DNA of 64,000 bases from Picosynechococcus sp. PCC 7003 (GCF_001693255.1 NZ_CP016474.1:2064661-2128660), one strand, 5' to 3'; positions 32,648 to 43,563 are shown, numbered from the stretch's first letter. Program-made: numbers and translations. The notes: generated by a model not told the origin, from the sequence alone.

Positions 32648-33037
32648 TTACGGTTGTGCTGCTTTGGTTTCGATAAAACGACGTAAACTGAGCAGCGTTA
32701 CTGTCTGACCCAAATTTAACGGTAACAGAGAAACGCCTTCTAAATGGGACTGGAGCCAGCCATCATCCCAAGACCACCCATGGAAACCGTCAATCCCCTG
32801 ACGCAACAGAAACCGGATACCGTGGTCATGGAGCGTCTCAACGGTGTGGTGAATGGGCACAATCCCAATCTGGGTCGTAAAGGTCGTTCCCGCAGTCAAT
32901 TGGGCAGGCATCTCCGGCCAGCGTTGCAACCAGAGCCATTGTTTGAGTTGCTGGGGCTGGGTCAGGCTTTCGCGGATGGTCTGGCTAGACGCGTTGATTT
33001 CGAGGCGAATATTACTCTGCTGAAACTGTCCAAACAT
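32648..33037 (-). CDS. SRPBCC-like (START-fold) protein, unknown ligand
   Basis: This 129-residue protein has the pattern of a small helix-grip (SRPBCC) domain: an opening strand with LEINASSQTIRESLTQPQQL, then KQWLWLQRWPE, and alternating strands that shape a hydrophobic pocket (IGIVPIHHTVETL). Such proteins bind lipids, pigments or hydrophobic metabolites. The call rests on fold-like pattern only. ATG 33037 (MFGQFQQ) is preferred over the in-frame start at 33109, whose added residues look like random translation. Confidence 0.55.
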   Translation of the reverse strand: MFGQFQQSNIRLEINASSQTIRESLTQPQQLKQWLWLQRWPEMPAQLTAGTTFTTQIGIVPIHHTVETLHDHGIRFLLRQGIDGFHGWSWDDGWLQSHLEGVSLLPLNLGQTVTLLSLRRFIETKAAQP

Positions 33038-33190
33038 GCAAAAATTCTGGGCCTTCTCAAGGGAATGTCTATAGATTATAACGAGGGATGCCTGGGCCAT
33101 TGGAAACAAACGACCCCAAGCTCGCGTCTTTAAAGACTGACCTCTGTAAATTAGTTTTCAGTTTAATTATTCAGTAAAGGGATATTTGCC

Positions 33191-33943
33191 ATGTCTACTA
33201 CTTCAATCTCTCCTGGGAAAACCGGCACCATTACTTGTTTGAGTGCCTTGCTCTTGAGTACGGCGATCGCCCCCTTTGCTGCACTAAATCCAGCCCAGGC
33301 CCAACTTTTCCCACGTCAGTCAAACCGCAACACGACCATTCAGCGTCAGGGCCAATACTATGGCCAAACGATCACCATTGCGCGGGGCACGAGTATTCCG
33401 GTGATGTACCCTGATGCAGAGCGCATTTTGGTGTCCTCTGAAGAAACCCTTGATGTGACCGTGGAAGTGGCCGCCAACCTGCGGGATCGCAATGGCCAAA
33501 TTTTAATTCCCTACGGCACAGAAATTGAGGGGCAAATTCGGCCTGTACGGGGCGGTTCCCAATTCATTGCCGAACGGTTGGTTTTTGATAATAATGACAG
33601 CCAGCGCATTTATGCTGAATCCCGGGTCAACAATCGGGTTGAAAATATCAATGAAGGTGCCGATGGCGGTGATCTCCTGGAAGGAGCGGCGATCGGGGCT
33701 GGGGCGGCGACGATTATTGCGTTGATCACAGGCGATCGCAGCATTGATTTCGGGGAAATTCTCCTGGGTGGTGGCCTCGGTGCCCTGGGTGGTTGGTTGC
33801 TTGGCGGCAACAGTAGCGGTGAAGTAATCGCCTTTGATGCTGACCGTGACCTGGATTTAATCCTCAGTAGTGCCCTGAGCATTGAGCCTTATAACTACCG
33901 CACCCCCCAAACCGTGCGTAACGATAACTATTACTGGGAGTAA
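33191..33943 (+). CDS. Exported glycine-zipper protein of unknown function
   Basis: This 250-residue protein has a long N-terminal signal (ITCLSALLLSTAIAPFAAL, probable cleavage near AQAQ at residue 38). A beta-rich domain follows (ITIARGTSIPVMYPDAERIL; YGTEIEGQIRPVRGGSQF), resembling the TrbI/FlgI-like modules often annotated as conjugal-transfer-like. A glycine-rich hydrophobic stretch (LLEGAAIGAGAATIIALITG and ILLGGGLGALGGWLLGG) near residues 160-210 could insert in a membrane or act as a glycine zipper. No conjugation genes are near, so a transfer role is unlikely. Envelope location is the main inference. Confidence 0.7.
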   Translation: MSTTSISPGKTGTITCLSALLLSTAIAPFAALNPAQAQLFPRQSNRNTTIQRQGQYYGQTITIARGTSIPVMYPDAERILVSSEETLDVTVEVAANLRDRNGQILIPYGTEIEGQIRPVRGGSQFIAERLVFDNNDSQRIYAESRVNNRVENINEGADGGDLLEGAAIGAGAATIIALITGDRSIDFGEILLGGGLGALGGWLLGGNSSGEVIAFDADRDLDLILSSALSIEPYNYRTPQTVRNDNYYWE

Positions 33944-33957
33944 CTGACTAGGAATAA

Positions 33958-34584
<627 letters not shown>

Positions 34585-34590
34585 GGTGTG

Positions 34591-35214
34591 TTAGTGCTCA
34601 AAAACATTGTCGTAAAAGGCCAAATCTAAGCTGATAAAAGTGGGGAGACAACGGAGACATTCTTCCATCAGAGGCCAACGGTTTTCGCGCTGGAGCATGG
34701 CCGTTAATTTATGCATCATCGGAATGAGATAACGCACATCGTTTGAGGCGTATTTGAGTTGTTCTGTGCTGAGGGCTGCCACATTTCCCCAGTCGGAACT
34801 TTGGGCTGATTTGTCTAGTTCAACGCCCATTAATTCTTTGACCAATGCTTTTAGGCCGTGGCTAGAGGTGTAGGTGCGGGCTAATTTGCTGGCGATTTTG
34901 GTGCAGAAAAAAGGCTGGGTTTCGATGCCAAAGACATGGCGCAGTTGGGCAATATCAAATCGCGCAAAGTGAAAAACTTTTGTGATTTCAGGGGCTTCCA
35001 TCAAGGTTTTTAAGTTGGGGGCGGCAGTTTGACCCTGGGCAATACGAATGGCACTGACGTCACCATCGTCATCACAGAGTTGCACCAGACAAAGGCGATC
35101 GCGGTAGGGATTGAGGCCCATGGTTTCGGTGTCGATGGCGATCGCCCCAGACTTTAGGTAACGCTCTAAAATTTCGGGGCTGAGGTCTTGGTCGAAGAGT
35201 GCAAATTTATCCAT
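34591..35214 (-). CDS. RNase D-like 3'-5' exonuclease
   Basis: This 207-residue protein consists of a single DEDDy exonuclease domain. The motifs are complete: Exo I AIAIDTETMGLNPYRDRL (Asp, Glu), Exo II KVFHFARFDIAQL (Asp) and Exo III YASNDVRYLIPM (Tyr and Asp). The C-terminal HRDC domains of full RNase D are missing, as in many cyanobacterial and alphaproteobacterial short forms. It probably trims tRNA or other RNA 3' ends in the cytoplasm. It converges on the CpcS-like gene with six bases between the stops. Confidence 0.9.
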   Translation of the reverse strand: MDKFALFDQDLSPEILERYLKSGAIAIDTETMGLNPYRDRLCLVQLCDDDGDVSAIRIAQGQTAAPNLKTLMEAPEITKVFHFARFDIAQLRHVFGIETQPFFCTKIASKLARTYTSSHGLKALVKELMGVELDKSAQSSDWGNVAALSTEQLKYASNDVRYLIPMMHKLTAMLQRENRWPLMEECLRCLPTFISLDLAFYDNVFEH

Positions 35215-35272
35215 GGTTTTAGTCTAAGTTTTAAATAAAAAATGGCGTAATTATTATCATCAGGATAGCCTG

Positions 35273-35854
35273 TTAAAAGGAGGAGCCTGGTCGAGTCAAA
35301 AATGCTAATTCTGCCTCGGTGCTGTCGCGGCCTAAAATTTGATTGCGGTGGGGAAAACGCCCAAACTGCTGAATAACGCCAAAATGGCGCTGGGCATAGG
35401 CCAAAAAATCACCGCCCAGCTCAGTATTTTTTTCCAGTTGACGAAACAACGCTAGAGATTGATGTTGATCAGCGAGATTTTCACTGTGCTCAAAAGGGAG
35501 ATAAAGAAAGACCCGTTGGACTGGCAAAAGATCTTGATCAAACTTTTCGGCGATCGCCTGTTTCGCTAGGGCTAAGGCCTGGGGATCGGTGGCAAAGGCT
35601 TGGGGATCACCGCGAAAAAGATTACGGGGCACTTGATCCAGCAGCAAAATTAAGGCCAAGCAAGATTGAGGGGCCTCACACCAGGTACTAAATTCTGCGG
35701 CGATCGCCCGTTGGTGTAGAGGCCCTAGGGTTTCAGCAACGACAGTGTCAAAGGCCTGACTTTTAGTGAACCATTCTTTGCGGGGCTGACCATAATGCGG
35801 CTCACCGGGGCGACCGAACCAAAAATTCAAGACTGTTTCCCATCGTTCAGCCAT
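35273..35854 (-). CDS. DUF924 family protein
   Basis: This 193-residue protein belongs to DUF924, helical proteins with a tetratricopeptide-like layout and no settled function. Recognisable elements are VLNFWFGRPGEPHYGQPRKEWF at the start (family pattern W-F), LALILLLDQVPRNLFRGDPQAFA-like segment (LLLDQVPRNLFRGD), YLPFEHSENLADQHQSL, and AQRHFGVIQQFGRFPHRNQ. Length is standard. It sits on the same strand as the RNase D-like gene, 58 bases upstream of it. Confidence 0.88.
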   Translation of the reverse strand: MAERWETVLNFWFGRPGEPHYGQPRKEWFTKSQAFDTVVAETLGPLHQRAIAAEFSTWCEAPQSCLALILLLDQVPRNLFRGDPQAFATDPQALALAKQAIAEKFDQDLLPVQRVFLYLPFEHSENLADQHQSLALFRQLEKNTELGGDFLAYAQRHFGVIQQFGRFPHRNQILGRDSTEAELAFLTRPGSSF

Positions 35855-35921
35855 TAAGAGCCGTTTCTCCCACTGAAAATATGCCAGAATCTTACCATTA
35901 ATGTAAGCAAGGAGAGAGGGT

Positions 35922-36860
35922 GTGCCGTTCTATCAAAGTTGCGATCGCCTTACGGAACTAGGACAGCAAATTTTACAGACGACCTGGCGAAAATTTCCCA
36001 GCCTGAGTCCCGAACAAATCGCTTTAACGTGGTTGGTTTACGACAATCCAGTGGTGGTCAATACCGACGGTGCCCTTTCCCCAGAAGCCTTTTGGGAACA
36101 TCCGATCCGGGGGTTTCAATACCGGGGTGATGTGCGCCTTTATCCAGCAAGTGTGGTGAAACTTTTTTATTTAGTGGCGATCCATGAATGGTTAGAAGGA
36201 CGCATGCTCCAGGACAGCACCGAGCTAGAACGGGCGATCCAGGACATGATTGTTGAGTCGAGTAATGATGCCACCAGTTACATTATCGATAGCCTTACAG
36301 GAACCACCAGCGGCCCAGAACTCCCCCCGGAACCCCTGCAAACCTGGAGCCACCAGCGCAACATTATCAACCGTTATTATCACTCTCTCGGTTGGGAGGA
36401 ACTTACCTCGATCAACGTTAACCAAAAGCCTTGGAGTGATGGCCCCTATGGTCGGGAACGGCAGTTTTTGGGGGCAAACTACGAAAATCGCAATATGCTC
36501 ACCACCAATGCGATCGCCCGGTTATTTCATAGCATTATGGGCGGCGTCGCCGTCTCCCGGGAGCGTTGTCAAAGCATGATCCGTTTATTGAATCGCTCCC
36601 TTGAGCCGGCGGATCTGCAAGAATTTGACGAGGAAAACCAAGTGACAGGCTTCTTGGGGGAAGTGCTCCCGGAAGATAGTCAACTATGGTCAAAGGCGGG
36701 TTGGACAAGTCGTGCCCGCCATGATGCGGCTTATATCGAAGTGCCGGGGCAGCAACCCTATTTATTAGTTGTGTTTACGGAAGGGGAAGCCAACGCACAA
36801 AATCGCGCCATTCTCCCCTTTATTTCCGAGCAAATCCTGGGGGCGATCGCCAAGATTTAA
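35922..36860 (+). CDS. Class A beta-lactamase-related serine hydrolase
   Basis: This 312-residue penicillin-binding-fold serine hydrolase has the catalytic triplets of the family: SxxK at Ser77-Lys80 (YPASVVKLFYL), an SDN-like SND at 114-116 (VESSNDATSY), and a KTG-equivalent SKAGW near residue 245. No signal peptide is evident, so it may act in the cytoplasm on small peptides or esters rather than as a true antibiotic resistance enzyme. The start is GTG at 35922, supported by AAGGAG eight bases before it. The last four bases overlap the convergent osmC-like gene. Confidence 0.8.
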   Translation: MPFYQSCDRLTELGQQILQTTWRKFPSLSPEQIALTWLVYDNPVVVNTDGALSPEAFWEHPIRGFQYRGDVRLYPASVVKLFYLVAIHEWLEGRMLQDSTELERAIQDMIVESSNDATSYIIDSLTGTTSGPELPPEPLQTWSHQRNIINRYYHSLGWEELTSINVNQKPWSDGPYGRERQFLGANYENRNMLTTNAIARLFHSIMGGVAVSRERCQSMIRLLNRSLEPADLQEFDEENQVTGFLGEVLPEDSQLWSKAGWTSRARHDAAYIEVPGQQPYLLVVFTEGEANAQNRAILPFISEQILGAIAKI

Positions 36861-37297
36861 CGTACCTGAATGGCAGTCTCAAGGGAGACAGTGCCCGAAA
36901 GGGAATTTGTAATCAAACAATTGGCTTCTGCTTTATGGAGGAGGCGATCGCCCTTGGTGGGATCACTCTCCGGAGGGATCGTGAGGGTTGCTGTAATTTG
37001 ATAATGGGTAAATTGGGTCAAACGATCCGCTTTTTCTAGGGTGCCCGCCACCGAACAATGCAAAGATTCCCAGGCAAAATTAGAGGCCCGGGCCGTTCCC
37101 CGGAAACTGAGGATAAAACAATCGGCGATCGCGGCTACCAAAAGAGTTTCCGGTGACCAGTATCCTTCCGGCCCGCCAAAGTCTACGGGGGGAGCAGACT
37201 CAATGGTGTTCAGGCCAGCACTTTCGAGGGTGACATTGCTAGCGCTGGTGGCCCTAGCTTGGACAGTGTAGTGATGGGGAAGAGGTTGGCTTGTCAT
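36857..37297 (-). CDS. OsmC/Ohr-family protein
   Basis: OsmC and Ohr proteins reduce organic hydroperoxides by means of two cysteines. Both are present in this 146-residue protein: Cys in IADCFILSFRG (near residue 58) and Cys in AEANCLITNSLSG near the C-terminus. The conserved glycine-proline approach GPEGYWSPETLLVAA fits the OsmC branch. The protein is cytoplasmic and acts as a dimer. It overlaps the convergent serine hydrolase gene by four bases. Confidence 0.87.
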   Translation of the reverse strand: MTSQPLPHHYTVQARATSASNVTLESAGLNTIESAPPVDFGGPEGYWSPETLLVAAIADCFILSFRGTARASNFAWESLHCSVAGTLEKADRLTQFTHYQITATLTIPPESDPTKGDRLLHKAEANCLITNSLSGTVSLETAIQVR

Positions 37298-37359
37298 TTT
37301 TTACTAGGGAATTATATACCGATATAATCACTATCTTAGCGGTACCTTTTGGGGGCGCT

Positions 37360-38775
37360 CTATTGAGGCTGTAATTTAGCCGTGAGTTCTTGGCGCAACC
37401 GGTGCAAAATCGAGTCTCGATCCAAAGATTCAATGATGTTTTTAACGACAACTTTTGGATCAGCGTCTCCCCAGGAACCACCATTGGCTAAATAGATTTG
37501 GGTACTTTTGCCGATGATGTTGGTCGTCAGTCCGGCGATCGCCCCTTGGGTCACTGCCACGGAAAGGTAAGGCATTACCGATAAGCCTCCCGTAAAGGGC
37601 GCGCTGACGCCTAAAGCTGTTTTCAGGGAGCTTAGGCCAAAATTCGCCAGCACTTCCCCAAGGCTAATGCCACCCATACTCAACACAATTTTTTGGAGCA
37701 GGGCGATCGCCTCCCGCTGATTTAAAGGCAGACCATACCACTGGGCTAAACGGATAATCAGGGCCACATCCACCACCGCCCCACTAAACACATCCATGAC
37801 CGTCACGGGATTTAAAGCCACAGCAACCGCCTTGGTGAGCATCGCCCGTTCAATGAGGCGATCGGCGGCCTGGGTGCGCAGCAGCAGTTTGCGTTGGGTC
37901 AGTTGGCCATGGAGCCGATCCACAAAGAGCATGGAGTTGAGGGCGAGGAGAGCTTTCCCTTCTCGGTCGAGGATTTCGAGGATTTTTAACTTGAGATCAA
38001 TCACATTCGCTGGCCCCCGTTCCCGAATGACATGGCGTTGTCCTGTGGCATCGGTGGTGATTTTAGTCACGAGGGGAGCCGCTGAAACCATGACAATTTC
38101 TGCGGGGGAGAGTAATTCTTTCACCCGGCGATCGCAAATGGTTTGATAAATTAAATCTCGGTCAGTGCTGGGATATTGGTCTACTTTGTTAAAGACCAAG
38201 AGCATCGGCTTGCCCACATCCCGGAGTTGGGACAACGCTTCAAATTCGACCCGTGACATGTCCCCAGCGATGACAAACAGCAATAAATCCATTTGCTTGG
38301 CAATCAGTTTAGCGAGCTGTTCGCGGGTTTCGCCGTTCACTTCGTCAATACCTGGGGTATCGATTAGTTCTAAACGTCCCTGGCCTTCCCGAAAAAAAGT
38401 GGCCCGCTGAATTTCGCTATTGGCGATCGCCTCCGTTTGCAACGTCCAAGGTACCTGCTGAATATCCGTTGTGACACCATGGAGGGCTCCGGTCTGAAAA
38501 ATTTCTTTCCCTAGTAGGGCATTTAAAACCGAGGACTTGCCGCGCCCCACCAAACCAAAGGCCGCGATCTGCAGACGGGTTTGCTCAAGTTTATCCAGCA
38601 TCTGTGAAAGCTGGGCAATTTCTCCCTCTAGGCCCCGTTGTTCCGTCTGGGTGAGATCCAAATGTTGCAACGCGTGGCGGAGGACATCCTGGGCATGTTG
38701 ATAATTGATTTCCGTTTGAATTTCTGAAAAGTTGGCGATCGCCCCTTCTAAATCTGTCTGTGACCAGTCCACCAT
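37360..38775 (-). CDS. Era/dynamin-like GTPase with hydrophobic C-terminal domain
   Basis: This 471-residue protein has an N-terminal helical lead, then a GTPase domain: P-loop AAFGLVGRGKSSVLNALLG, switch I region ALHGVTTDIQQV, G3 LELIDTPGIDEVNG, and G4 LLVFNKVDQYP. The C-terminal part (about 300-450) is hydrophobic and resembles the membrane-associated DUF697-type domain of YcjF-like GTPases (VKAVAVALNPVTVMDVFSGA; LGVSAPFTGGLSVMPYLS). It likely cycles at the plasma or thylakoid membrane; the cellular role is unknown. It precedes the osmC-like gene on the same strand. Confidence 0.82.
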   Translation of the reverse strand: MVDWSQTDLEGAIANFSEIQTEINYQHAQDVLRHALQHLDLTQTEQRGLEGEIAQLSQMLDKLEQTRLQIAAFGLVGRGKSSVLNALLGKEIFQTGALHGVTTDIQQVPWTLQTEAIANSEIQRATFFREGQGRLELIDTPGIDEVNGETREQLAKLIAKQMDLLLFVIAGDMSRVEFEALSQLRDVGKPMLLVFNKVDQYPSTDRDLIYQTICDRRVKELLSPAEIVMVSAAPLVTKITTDATGQRHVIRERGPANVIDLKLKILEILDREGKALLALNSMLFVDRLHGQLTQRKLLLRTQAADRLIERAMLTKAVAVALNPVTVMDVFSGAVVDVALIIRLAQWYGLPLNQREAIALLQKIVLSMGGISLGEVLANFGLSSLKTALGVSAPFTGGLSVMPYLSVAVTQGAIAGLTTNIIGKSTQIYLANGGSWGDADPKVVVKNIIESLDRDSILHRLRQELTAKLQPQ

Positions 38776-38818
38776 CGCTTTAATACAATTTCCATGCCCT
38801 ATCGAGGGACAATCTCAA

Positions 38819-39457
38819 TTATTCAAACACGTCTTTCAACGCCGTTCTGGCCGCCAAATGATTTCTAGTCGAAGTCAAAATTTCCACCTCCCGCCGGAGT
38901 CTTTCTTGGGTGTCTTGTAATTCCAAGAGAGCCTGTTGCTCCTCAGCGACCCCATATAAACTACCCGCAATCCAAAAAGACAATTCCCGTGGCAGATCAG
39001 GCAATTCCTCTGGTAACTCTAAGTCTTGCCCTGCTAGCTTTGCCGATAACCCAACCACATCCATCAGTACTTGTTTCGCATCTACCGCCAAAGAAGACAG
39101 ATTGCCCGTCGTGGGATCATCTTCAATCCATTCCACTAAGCCGACTCGGTAGGGTTTTTCACGAACATAATCTAAAACCCGAAACCGCTGTTGGCCAATC
39201 GTCAACATTTTCATCCGGCCATCGGGTAATTTTTCGCAGTGGACAATTTCTGCACAACAGCCCACATTGGCGATCGTGCCATCCACAGGATTGACCATTA
39301 ATACCCCAAAACGCCGATCATGCTCCAAAATCGTGTTCATCATAATGCGGTACCGAAACTCAAATACATGGAGCGGTAAAGGCCGCGATGGAAACAGTAC
39401 CAATTCCGGCAAAGGGAAAAGGGGGAGTTCTCGGACAGCAACGGAAAAAGAGGTCAT
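38819..39457 (-). CDS. Lon substrate-binding (N-terminal) domain protein
   Basis: This 212-residue protein consists of a Lon N-terminal substrate-binding domain without AAA+ or protease parts: ELPLFPLPELVLFPSRPLPLHVFEFRYR opens in the classic way (only LPLFPLPELVLFP and LHVFEFRYR are relied on), followed by FGVLMVNP, VGCCAEIVHCEKLPDGRMKM and QQRFRVLDY. A coiled-coil tail (EEQQALLELQDTQERLRREV) follows. Such stand-alone domains are common in cyanobacteria; a role in protein quality control is assumed from the family only. It lies 43 bases upstream of the GTPase gene. Confidence 0.88.
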   Translation of the reverse strand: MTSFSVAVRELPLFPLPELVLFPSRPLPLHVFEFRYRIMMNTILEHDRRFGVLMVNPVDGTIANVGCCAEIVHCEKLPDGRMKMLTIGQQRFRVLDYVREKPYRVGLVEWIEDDPTTGNLSSLAVDAKQVLMDVVGLSAKLAGQDLELPEELPDLPRELSFWIAGSLYGVAEEQQALLELQDTQERLRREVEILTSTRNHLAARTALKDVFE

Positions 39458-39511
39458 GGGCGATGATAAATACTATCTATTTATACTGTAGCGGATATAC
39501 AAAATCTAAGG

Positions 39512-39554
39512 GAAACAGAAAGGGTCTTCTCCGAAACAAATTCAGAAAAGACCC
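39512..39554 (-). terminator. Rho-independent terminator after rpsJ (end of the str cluster)
   Basis: On the minus strand GGGTCTTTTCT pairs with the GGAGAAGACCC arm (about 11 pairs with wobbles) around an 11-base loop, then TTTCTGTTT. It lies 57 bases after the rpsJ stop. Confidence 0.72.
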
Positions 39555-39610
39555 AGATTGAAGATCATTAAAAAATGAATTTTTTAAAGGTTGAAAATAC
39601 TAGCTTGAGC

Positions 39611-39928
39611 CTAGAGTTTCACTTCGATATCTACCCCAGCAGGCAGATCAAGCTTCATCAAAGCGTCGATGGTTTTAGAAGAAGGCTGGTAAATATCAAT
39701 AATGCGACGATGAGTCCGGGTTTCAAAGTGCTCCCGAGAGTCCTTATCAACGTGGGGAGAGCGGAGCACACAATAAATCTTACGCTTAGTGGGGAGAGGA
39801 ATCGGGCCGATCGCCGTTGCATTAGTACGGTTCGCAGTATCAACGATTTTTTCGCAAGATGTGTCGAGTAAGCGACGGTCAAATGCTTTCAAACGAATCC
39901 GGATTTTTTGCTGTTGCAGAGTTGCCAT
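39611..39928 (-). CDS. rpsJ: Small ribosomal subunit protein S10
   Basis: S10 belongs to the 30S head and, as NusE, to transcription antitermination. The 105-residue protein shows [20 protein letters not shown], then [38 protein letters not shown]-type core (motifs GPIPLPTK and [13 protein letters not shown]) and a closing [10 protein letters not shown]. It follows tuf by about 150 bases, the usual cyanobacterial arrangement in which rpsJ closes the str cluster rather than opening S10-spc. A terminator follows it. Confidence 0.97.
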   Translation of the reverse strand: MATLQQQKIRIRLKAFDRRLLDTSCEKIVDTANRTNATAIGPIPLPTKRKIYCVLRSPHVDKDSREHFETRTHRRIIDIYQPSSKTIDALMKLDLPAGVDIEVKL

Positions 39929-40015
39929 TGTTTTTATTTGTCAAGGTGCAGGATAGATTACAAATCACACGCTAAAAATCGCTATGTGATTTTACCAAGT
40001 CAGATTTTGAGGCTA

Positions 40016-40055
40016 AATGGGGAGTAGGCGTATTGGCTTAAACCCGCTCCCCATT
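40016..40055 (-). other. Intercistronic hairpin between tuf and rpsJ
   Basis: AATGGGGAG and CTCCCCATT form a nine-pair stem with a 22-base loop about 20 bases beyond the tuf stop. No T run follows on the minus strand, so it looks more like a processing or attenuation structure than a full terminator. A second, weaker repeat (ATCACA with TGTGAT) lies nearby at 39963-39989. Confidence 0.55.
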
Positions 40056-40075
40056 AATGAATTCAGCCGCTAGGC

Positions 40076-41305
40076 TTACTTCAGGATCTTAGAGACGGTA
40101 CCAGCACCGATGGTGCGGCCACCTTCACGGATCGCAAAACGCATTCCTTGCTCAATCGCAATGGGGTTGATGAGTTCTACAGTCATCTTGATGCGATCGC
40201 CGGGCATAACCATTTCAGCGCTGGAGCCATCATCGGCGGTAAACGCAGAAATCGTACCAGTTACGTCAGTTGTCCGAACGTAGAACTGAGGACGGTAGTT
40301 GGGGAAGAAAGGCGTGTGACGACCACCTTCTTCCTTAGTCAAAACGTAAACCTCAGCTTCGAAGTTGGTGTGGGGGGTGATAGAACCGGGCTTAGCAAGT
40401 ACCATGCCGCGCTCGATATCATCCTTTTGTACACCACGGAGAAGTACACCAACGTTGTCCCCAGCCATCCCTTCATCAAGGGTCTTCTGGAACATTTCAA
40501 CACCAGTAACGGTGGTGCTGCGGGTGTCTCTGATCCCAACGATTTCGATGGTTTCGCCAACTTTAACACGACCGCGCTCGATCCGACCGGTGGCAACAGT
40601 GCCACGACCAGTAATGGAGAAGACATCTTCAACAGCCATCAAGAAAGGCTTGTCAACATCCCGCTCAGGCAGGGGCATGTATTCGTCAACGCTGTCCATC
40701 AGGGCCAAAATTTTGTCAACCCACTTATCTTCGCCACGTTTGATGTTGGGGTTAGCAACAAGAGCTTCTACAGCCTTGAGCGCAGAACCAGTGGTGATCG
40801 GAATATCATCGCCAGGGAAGTCATATTCACTTAGCAATTCACGAACTTCAAGTTCAACCAACTCAAGGAGTTCTTCGTCGTCAACTTGGTCTTCTTTGTT
40901 CAAGAAAACAACAAGGCTAGGTACACCAACCTGCTTCGCCAAGAGGATGTGCTCCCGGGTCTGGGGCATCGGACCGTCAGCAGCAGAAACCACGAGGATA
41001 CCGCCATCCATTTGGGCTGCACCGGTGATCATGTTCTTTACATAGTCAGCGTGGCCAGGGCAGTCAACGTGAGCATAGTGACGATTTTCTGTCTCGTACT
41101 CCACGTGGGCAGTGTTGATGGTGATACCACGCGCTTTTTCTTCAGGAGCCGCGTCGATATCTTCATAGCTCTTCGCTTTACCGCCACCTTGAGCCGCTAA
41201 AGCCATAGTGATCGCTGCGGTTAGCGTTGTTTTACCGTGGTCAACGTGGCCAACAGTACCAATATTGGCGTGGTCTTTGTTTCTTTCAAACTTAGCGCGT
41301 GCCAT
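40076..41305 (-). CDS. tuf: Elongation factor Tu
   Basis: EF-Tu delivers aminoacyl-tRNA to the ribosome as a GTP complex. The 409-residue protein has G1 [14 protein letters not shown], switch [17 protein letters not shown]3 [15 protein letters not shown]4 NKEDQVDD and G5 [10 protein letters not shown], followed by the two beta-barrel domains ([38 protein letters not shown]). The insertion near [14 protein letters not shown] is usual for cyanobacterial and plastid EF-Tu. It follows fusA by 22 bases, so the two are co-transcribed. Confidence 0.98.
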
Positions 41306-41327
41306 GAGTTTCGTTATTCCTTAATCG

Positions 41328-43409
41328 TTAAAAGTTTGCGTTCCCTTTGTTTTTTGCGATGATAGCTTCAGCCACATGGCGAGGCACCTCATCGTAGTTG
41401 CTGAATTCCATCGAAAAGATACCACGTCCTTGGGTTTTTGAACGGATATCGGTGGCGTAGCCAAACATTTCTGCCAGTGGAACCTTTGCAGAAACTTTGG
41501 CAAGGCCTTCTTCGGAACTCATACCTTGGATGTTGCCCCGACGGGCATTGAGGTCACCCATGATGTCCCCAAGAAAATCTTCGGGCACTTCAACCTCAAC
41601 CTGCATGATCGGTTCTAGCACGACAGGAGATGCTTGATCAACGGCATTGCGAATTGCGATAGAACCGGCAATCTTAAATGCCATTTCTGAGGAATCTACA
41701 TCGTGGTAGGAACCATCAATTAGGGTGGCTTTGAGATCGATCATGGGGTAGCCTGCGATGATACCAGATTCGCATGCTTCTTTCATCCCCTGCTCTACGG
41801 AAGGGATATATTCGCGTGGAATGGTACCACCGACAATCTTTGATTCAAACGCAAAGCCACTGCCTTCATCTCCAGGTTCAATCTGGATGACAACATGGCC
41901 GTATTGGCCTTTGCCGCCACTCTGACGGATAAATTTACCTTCGGCATTTGCTTTCTGGCGAACTGTCTCCCGGTAGGCGACTTGGGGTTGACCGACATCT
42001 GCTTCAACTTTGAATTCTCGCAGCATACGGTCCACAAGGATTTCGAGGTGAAGTTCTCCCATCCCTGCGATTACTGTTTGGTTGGTCTCCGGATCGACAC
42101 TGACACGAAAGGTCGGGTCTTCATCGGATAGGGCTTGGAGCGCTTTAGAGAGCTTCTCCATATCTTGTTTAGTCTTCGGCTCGACAGCGACGGAAATGAC
42201 AGGCTCTGGAATGTAGAGGGATTCGAGGATAATCGGGTCATTTGCCTCGCAGAGGGTGTCGCCGGTCATCGTGTCACGCATACCAATGACCGCACCTAAA
42301 TCGCCAGCTCGAAGTTCGTCAACTTCAATCCGTTCATTGGATTTGAGGACGATCAAACGGGAAATTCGTTCTTTTTTGTCTTTTGTGGAGTTGTAGATAT
42401 AGCTTCCTTTTTCGATGACACCGGAGTAGACGCGAATAAAGCTAAGCCTACCGTAGGGATCAGAGGCGATCTTAAAGGCCAAAGCGGCAAAGGGGGCTTC
42501 GTCATCGGCTGGGCGATCGCCTAGGGTTCCATCGGGAAGTTCCCCCTGAATCGCGGGGACATCTAGGGGGGAAGGCAGATAATCAACAACGGCATCGAGG
42601 AGGAGCTGCACGCCTTTGTTTTTGAAGGCAGAGCCACAGAGCAGGGGCACAATCATGCCGGCAATGGTTCCTTTCCGGAGCGCAGCCATGATTTCTGCTT
42701 CGGTAAAGGCTTCTCCTTCTAGATATTTTTCCAGGAGGCTTTCGTCACTCTCGGCGATCGCCTCGATCATAATCGTGCGGTATTCATCGGCTTTATCTTG
42801 CAGCGCCGCAGGAATCTCTGCTATCTCAATATCCTGCCCAATATCATCTTTGTAGATGTGGGCTCGCATTTTCACGAGGTCGATGATGCCTTGAAATTCA
42901 TTTTCGGTGCCAATGGGAATCTGAATCGCAATGGCATTAGCTTTGAGGCGATCGCGAATTTGTTCGTAAACCTTGAAGAAATTTGCCCCAGTGCGGTCCA
43001 TTTTGTTGACGAAGGCGATCCGGGGGACTCGGTACCGATCGGCCTGACGCCAAACGGTTTCTGATTGGGGCTGCACACCGCCCACAGAACAGAAAACTGC
43101 GATTACACCATCGAGCACCCGCATCGAGCGCTCTACTTCAATGGTGAAATCAACGTGTCCAGGGGTATCGATAATATTAACTTTGTGGTTGCGCCAGCTT
43201 GTGCTGATCGCGGCGGCGGTAATGGTAATGCCCCGCTCCCGTTCTTGTTCCATCCAGTCGGTCACTGCGTTGCCATCGTGAACCTCTCCGATTTTGTGGA
43301 CAATCCCGGAGTAGAACAAAATTCTTTCAGTTGTCGTGGTTTTACCCGCATCAATATGCGCGGCAATGCCAATGTTACGGACTTGTTCTAGGGCGATGCT
43401 GCGTGGCAC
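41328..43409 (-). CDS. fusA: Elongation factor G
   Basis: EF-G drives ribosomal translocation with GTP hydrolysis. The 693-residue protein has G1 [18 protein letters not shown], switch [13 protein letters not shown]3 [19 protein letters not shown]4 [12 protein letters not shown], and the later domains ([20 protein letters not shown]-type domain [12 protein letters not shown] in domain V). The frame opens at 43451, but GTG 43409 is chosen because GGAGG lies five bases before it and the resulting length and start match the family. It is the third gene of the str operon. Confidence 0.97.
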   Translation of the reverse strand: MPRSIALEQVRNIGIAAHIDAGKTTTTERILFYSGIVHKIGEVHDGNAVTDWMEQERERGITITAAAISTSWRNHKVNIIDTPGHVDFTIEVERSMRVLDGVIAVFCSVGGVQPQSETVWRQADRYRVPRIAFVNKMDRTGANFFKVYEQIRDRLKANAIAIQIPIGTENEFQGIIDLVKMRAHIYKDDIGQDIEIAEIPAALQDKADEYRTIMIEAIAESDESLLEKYLEGEAFTEAEIMAALRKGTIAGMIVPLLCGSAFKNKGVQLLLDAVVDYLPSPLDVPAIQGELPDGTLGDRPADDEAPFAALAFKIASDPYGRLSFIRVYSGVIEKGSYIYNSTKDKKERISRLIVLKSNERIEVDELRAGDLGAVIGMRDTMTGDTLCEANDPIILESLYIPEPVISVAVEPKTKQDMEKLSKALQALSDEDPTFRVSVDPETNQTVIAGMGELHLEILVDRMLREFKVEADVGQPQVAYRETVRQKANAEGKFIRQSGGKGQYGHVVIQIEPGDEGSGFAFESKIVGGTIPREYIPSVEQGMKEACESGIIAGYPMIDLKATLIDGSYHDVDSSEMAFKIAGSIAIRNAVDQASPVVLEPIMQVEVEVPEDFLGDIMGDLNARRGNIQGMSSEEGLAKVSAKVPLAEMFGYATDIRSKTQGRGIFSMEFSNYDEVPRHVAEAIIAKNKGNANF

Positions 43410-43563
43410 GATGACCTCCTGCAAACTGGTTTTCTTGGGGCGATCGCACAATTAAAATTTCTTTGAAGTGCACGCGCCGAAACAGATAATGAAAACAGTT
43501 GCTTAATACTTCTTAGCAATGGCGACTCATTATTATAGTCTTGCTGTTTCGTTTCGTCTAGCA

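Noticed and set aside
33191-33943. Conjugation gene (TrbI-like)
   Set aside because: The similarity is limited to a beta-rich and glycine-rich layout and no transfer genes are nearby.
40148-41045. Two long plus-strand open frames opposite tuf
   Set aside because: Long antisense frames are expected in strongly codon-biased genes; no protein features were found.
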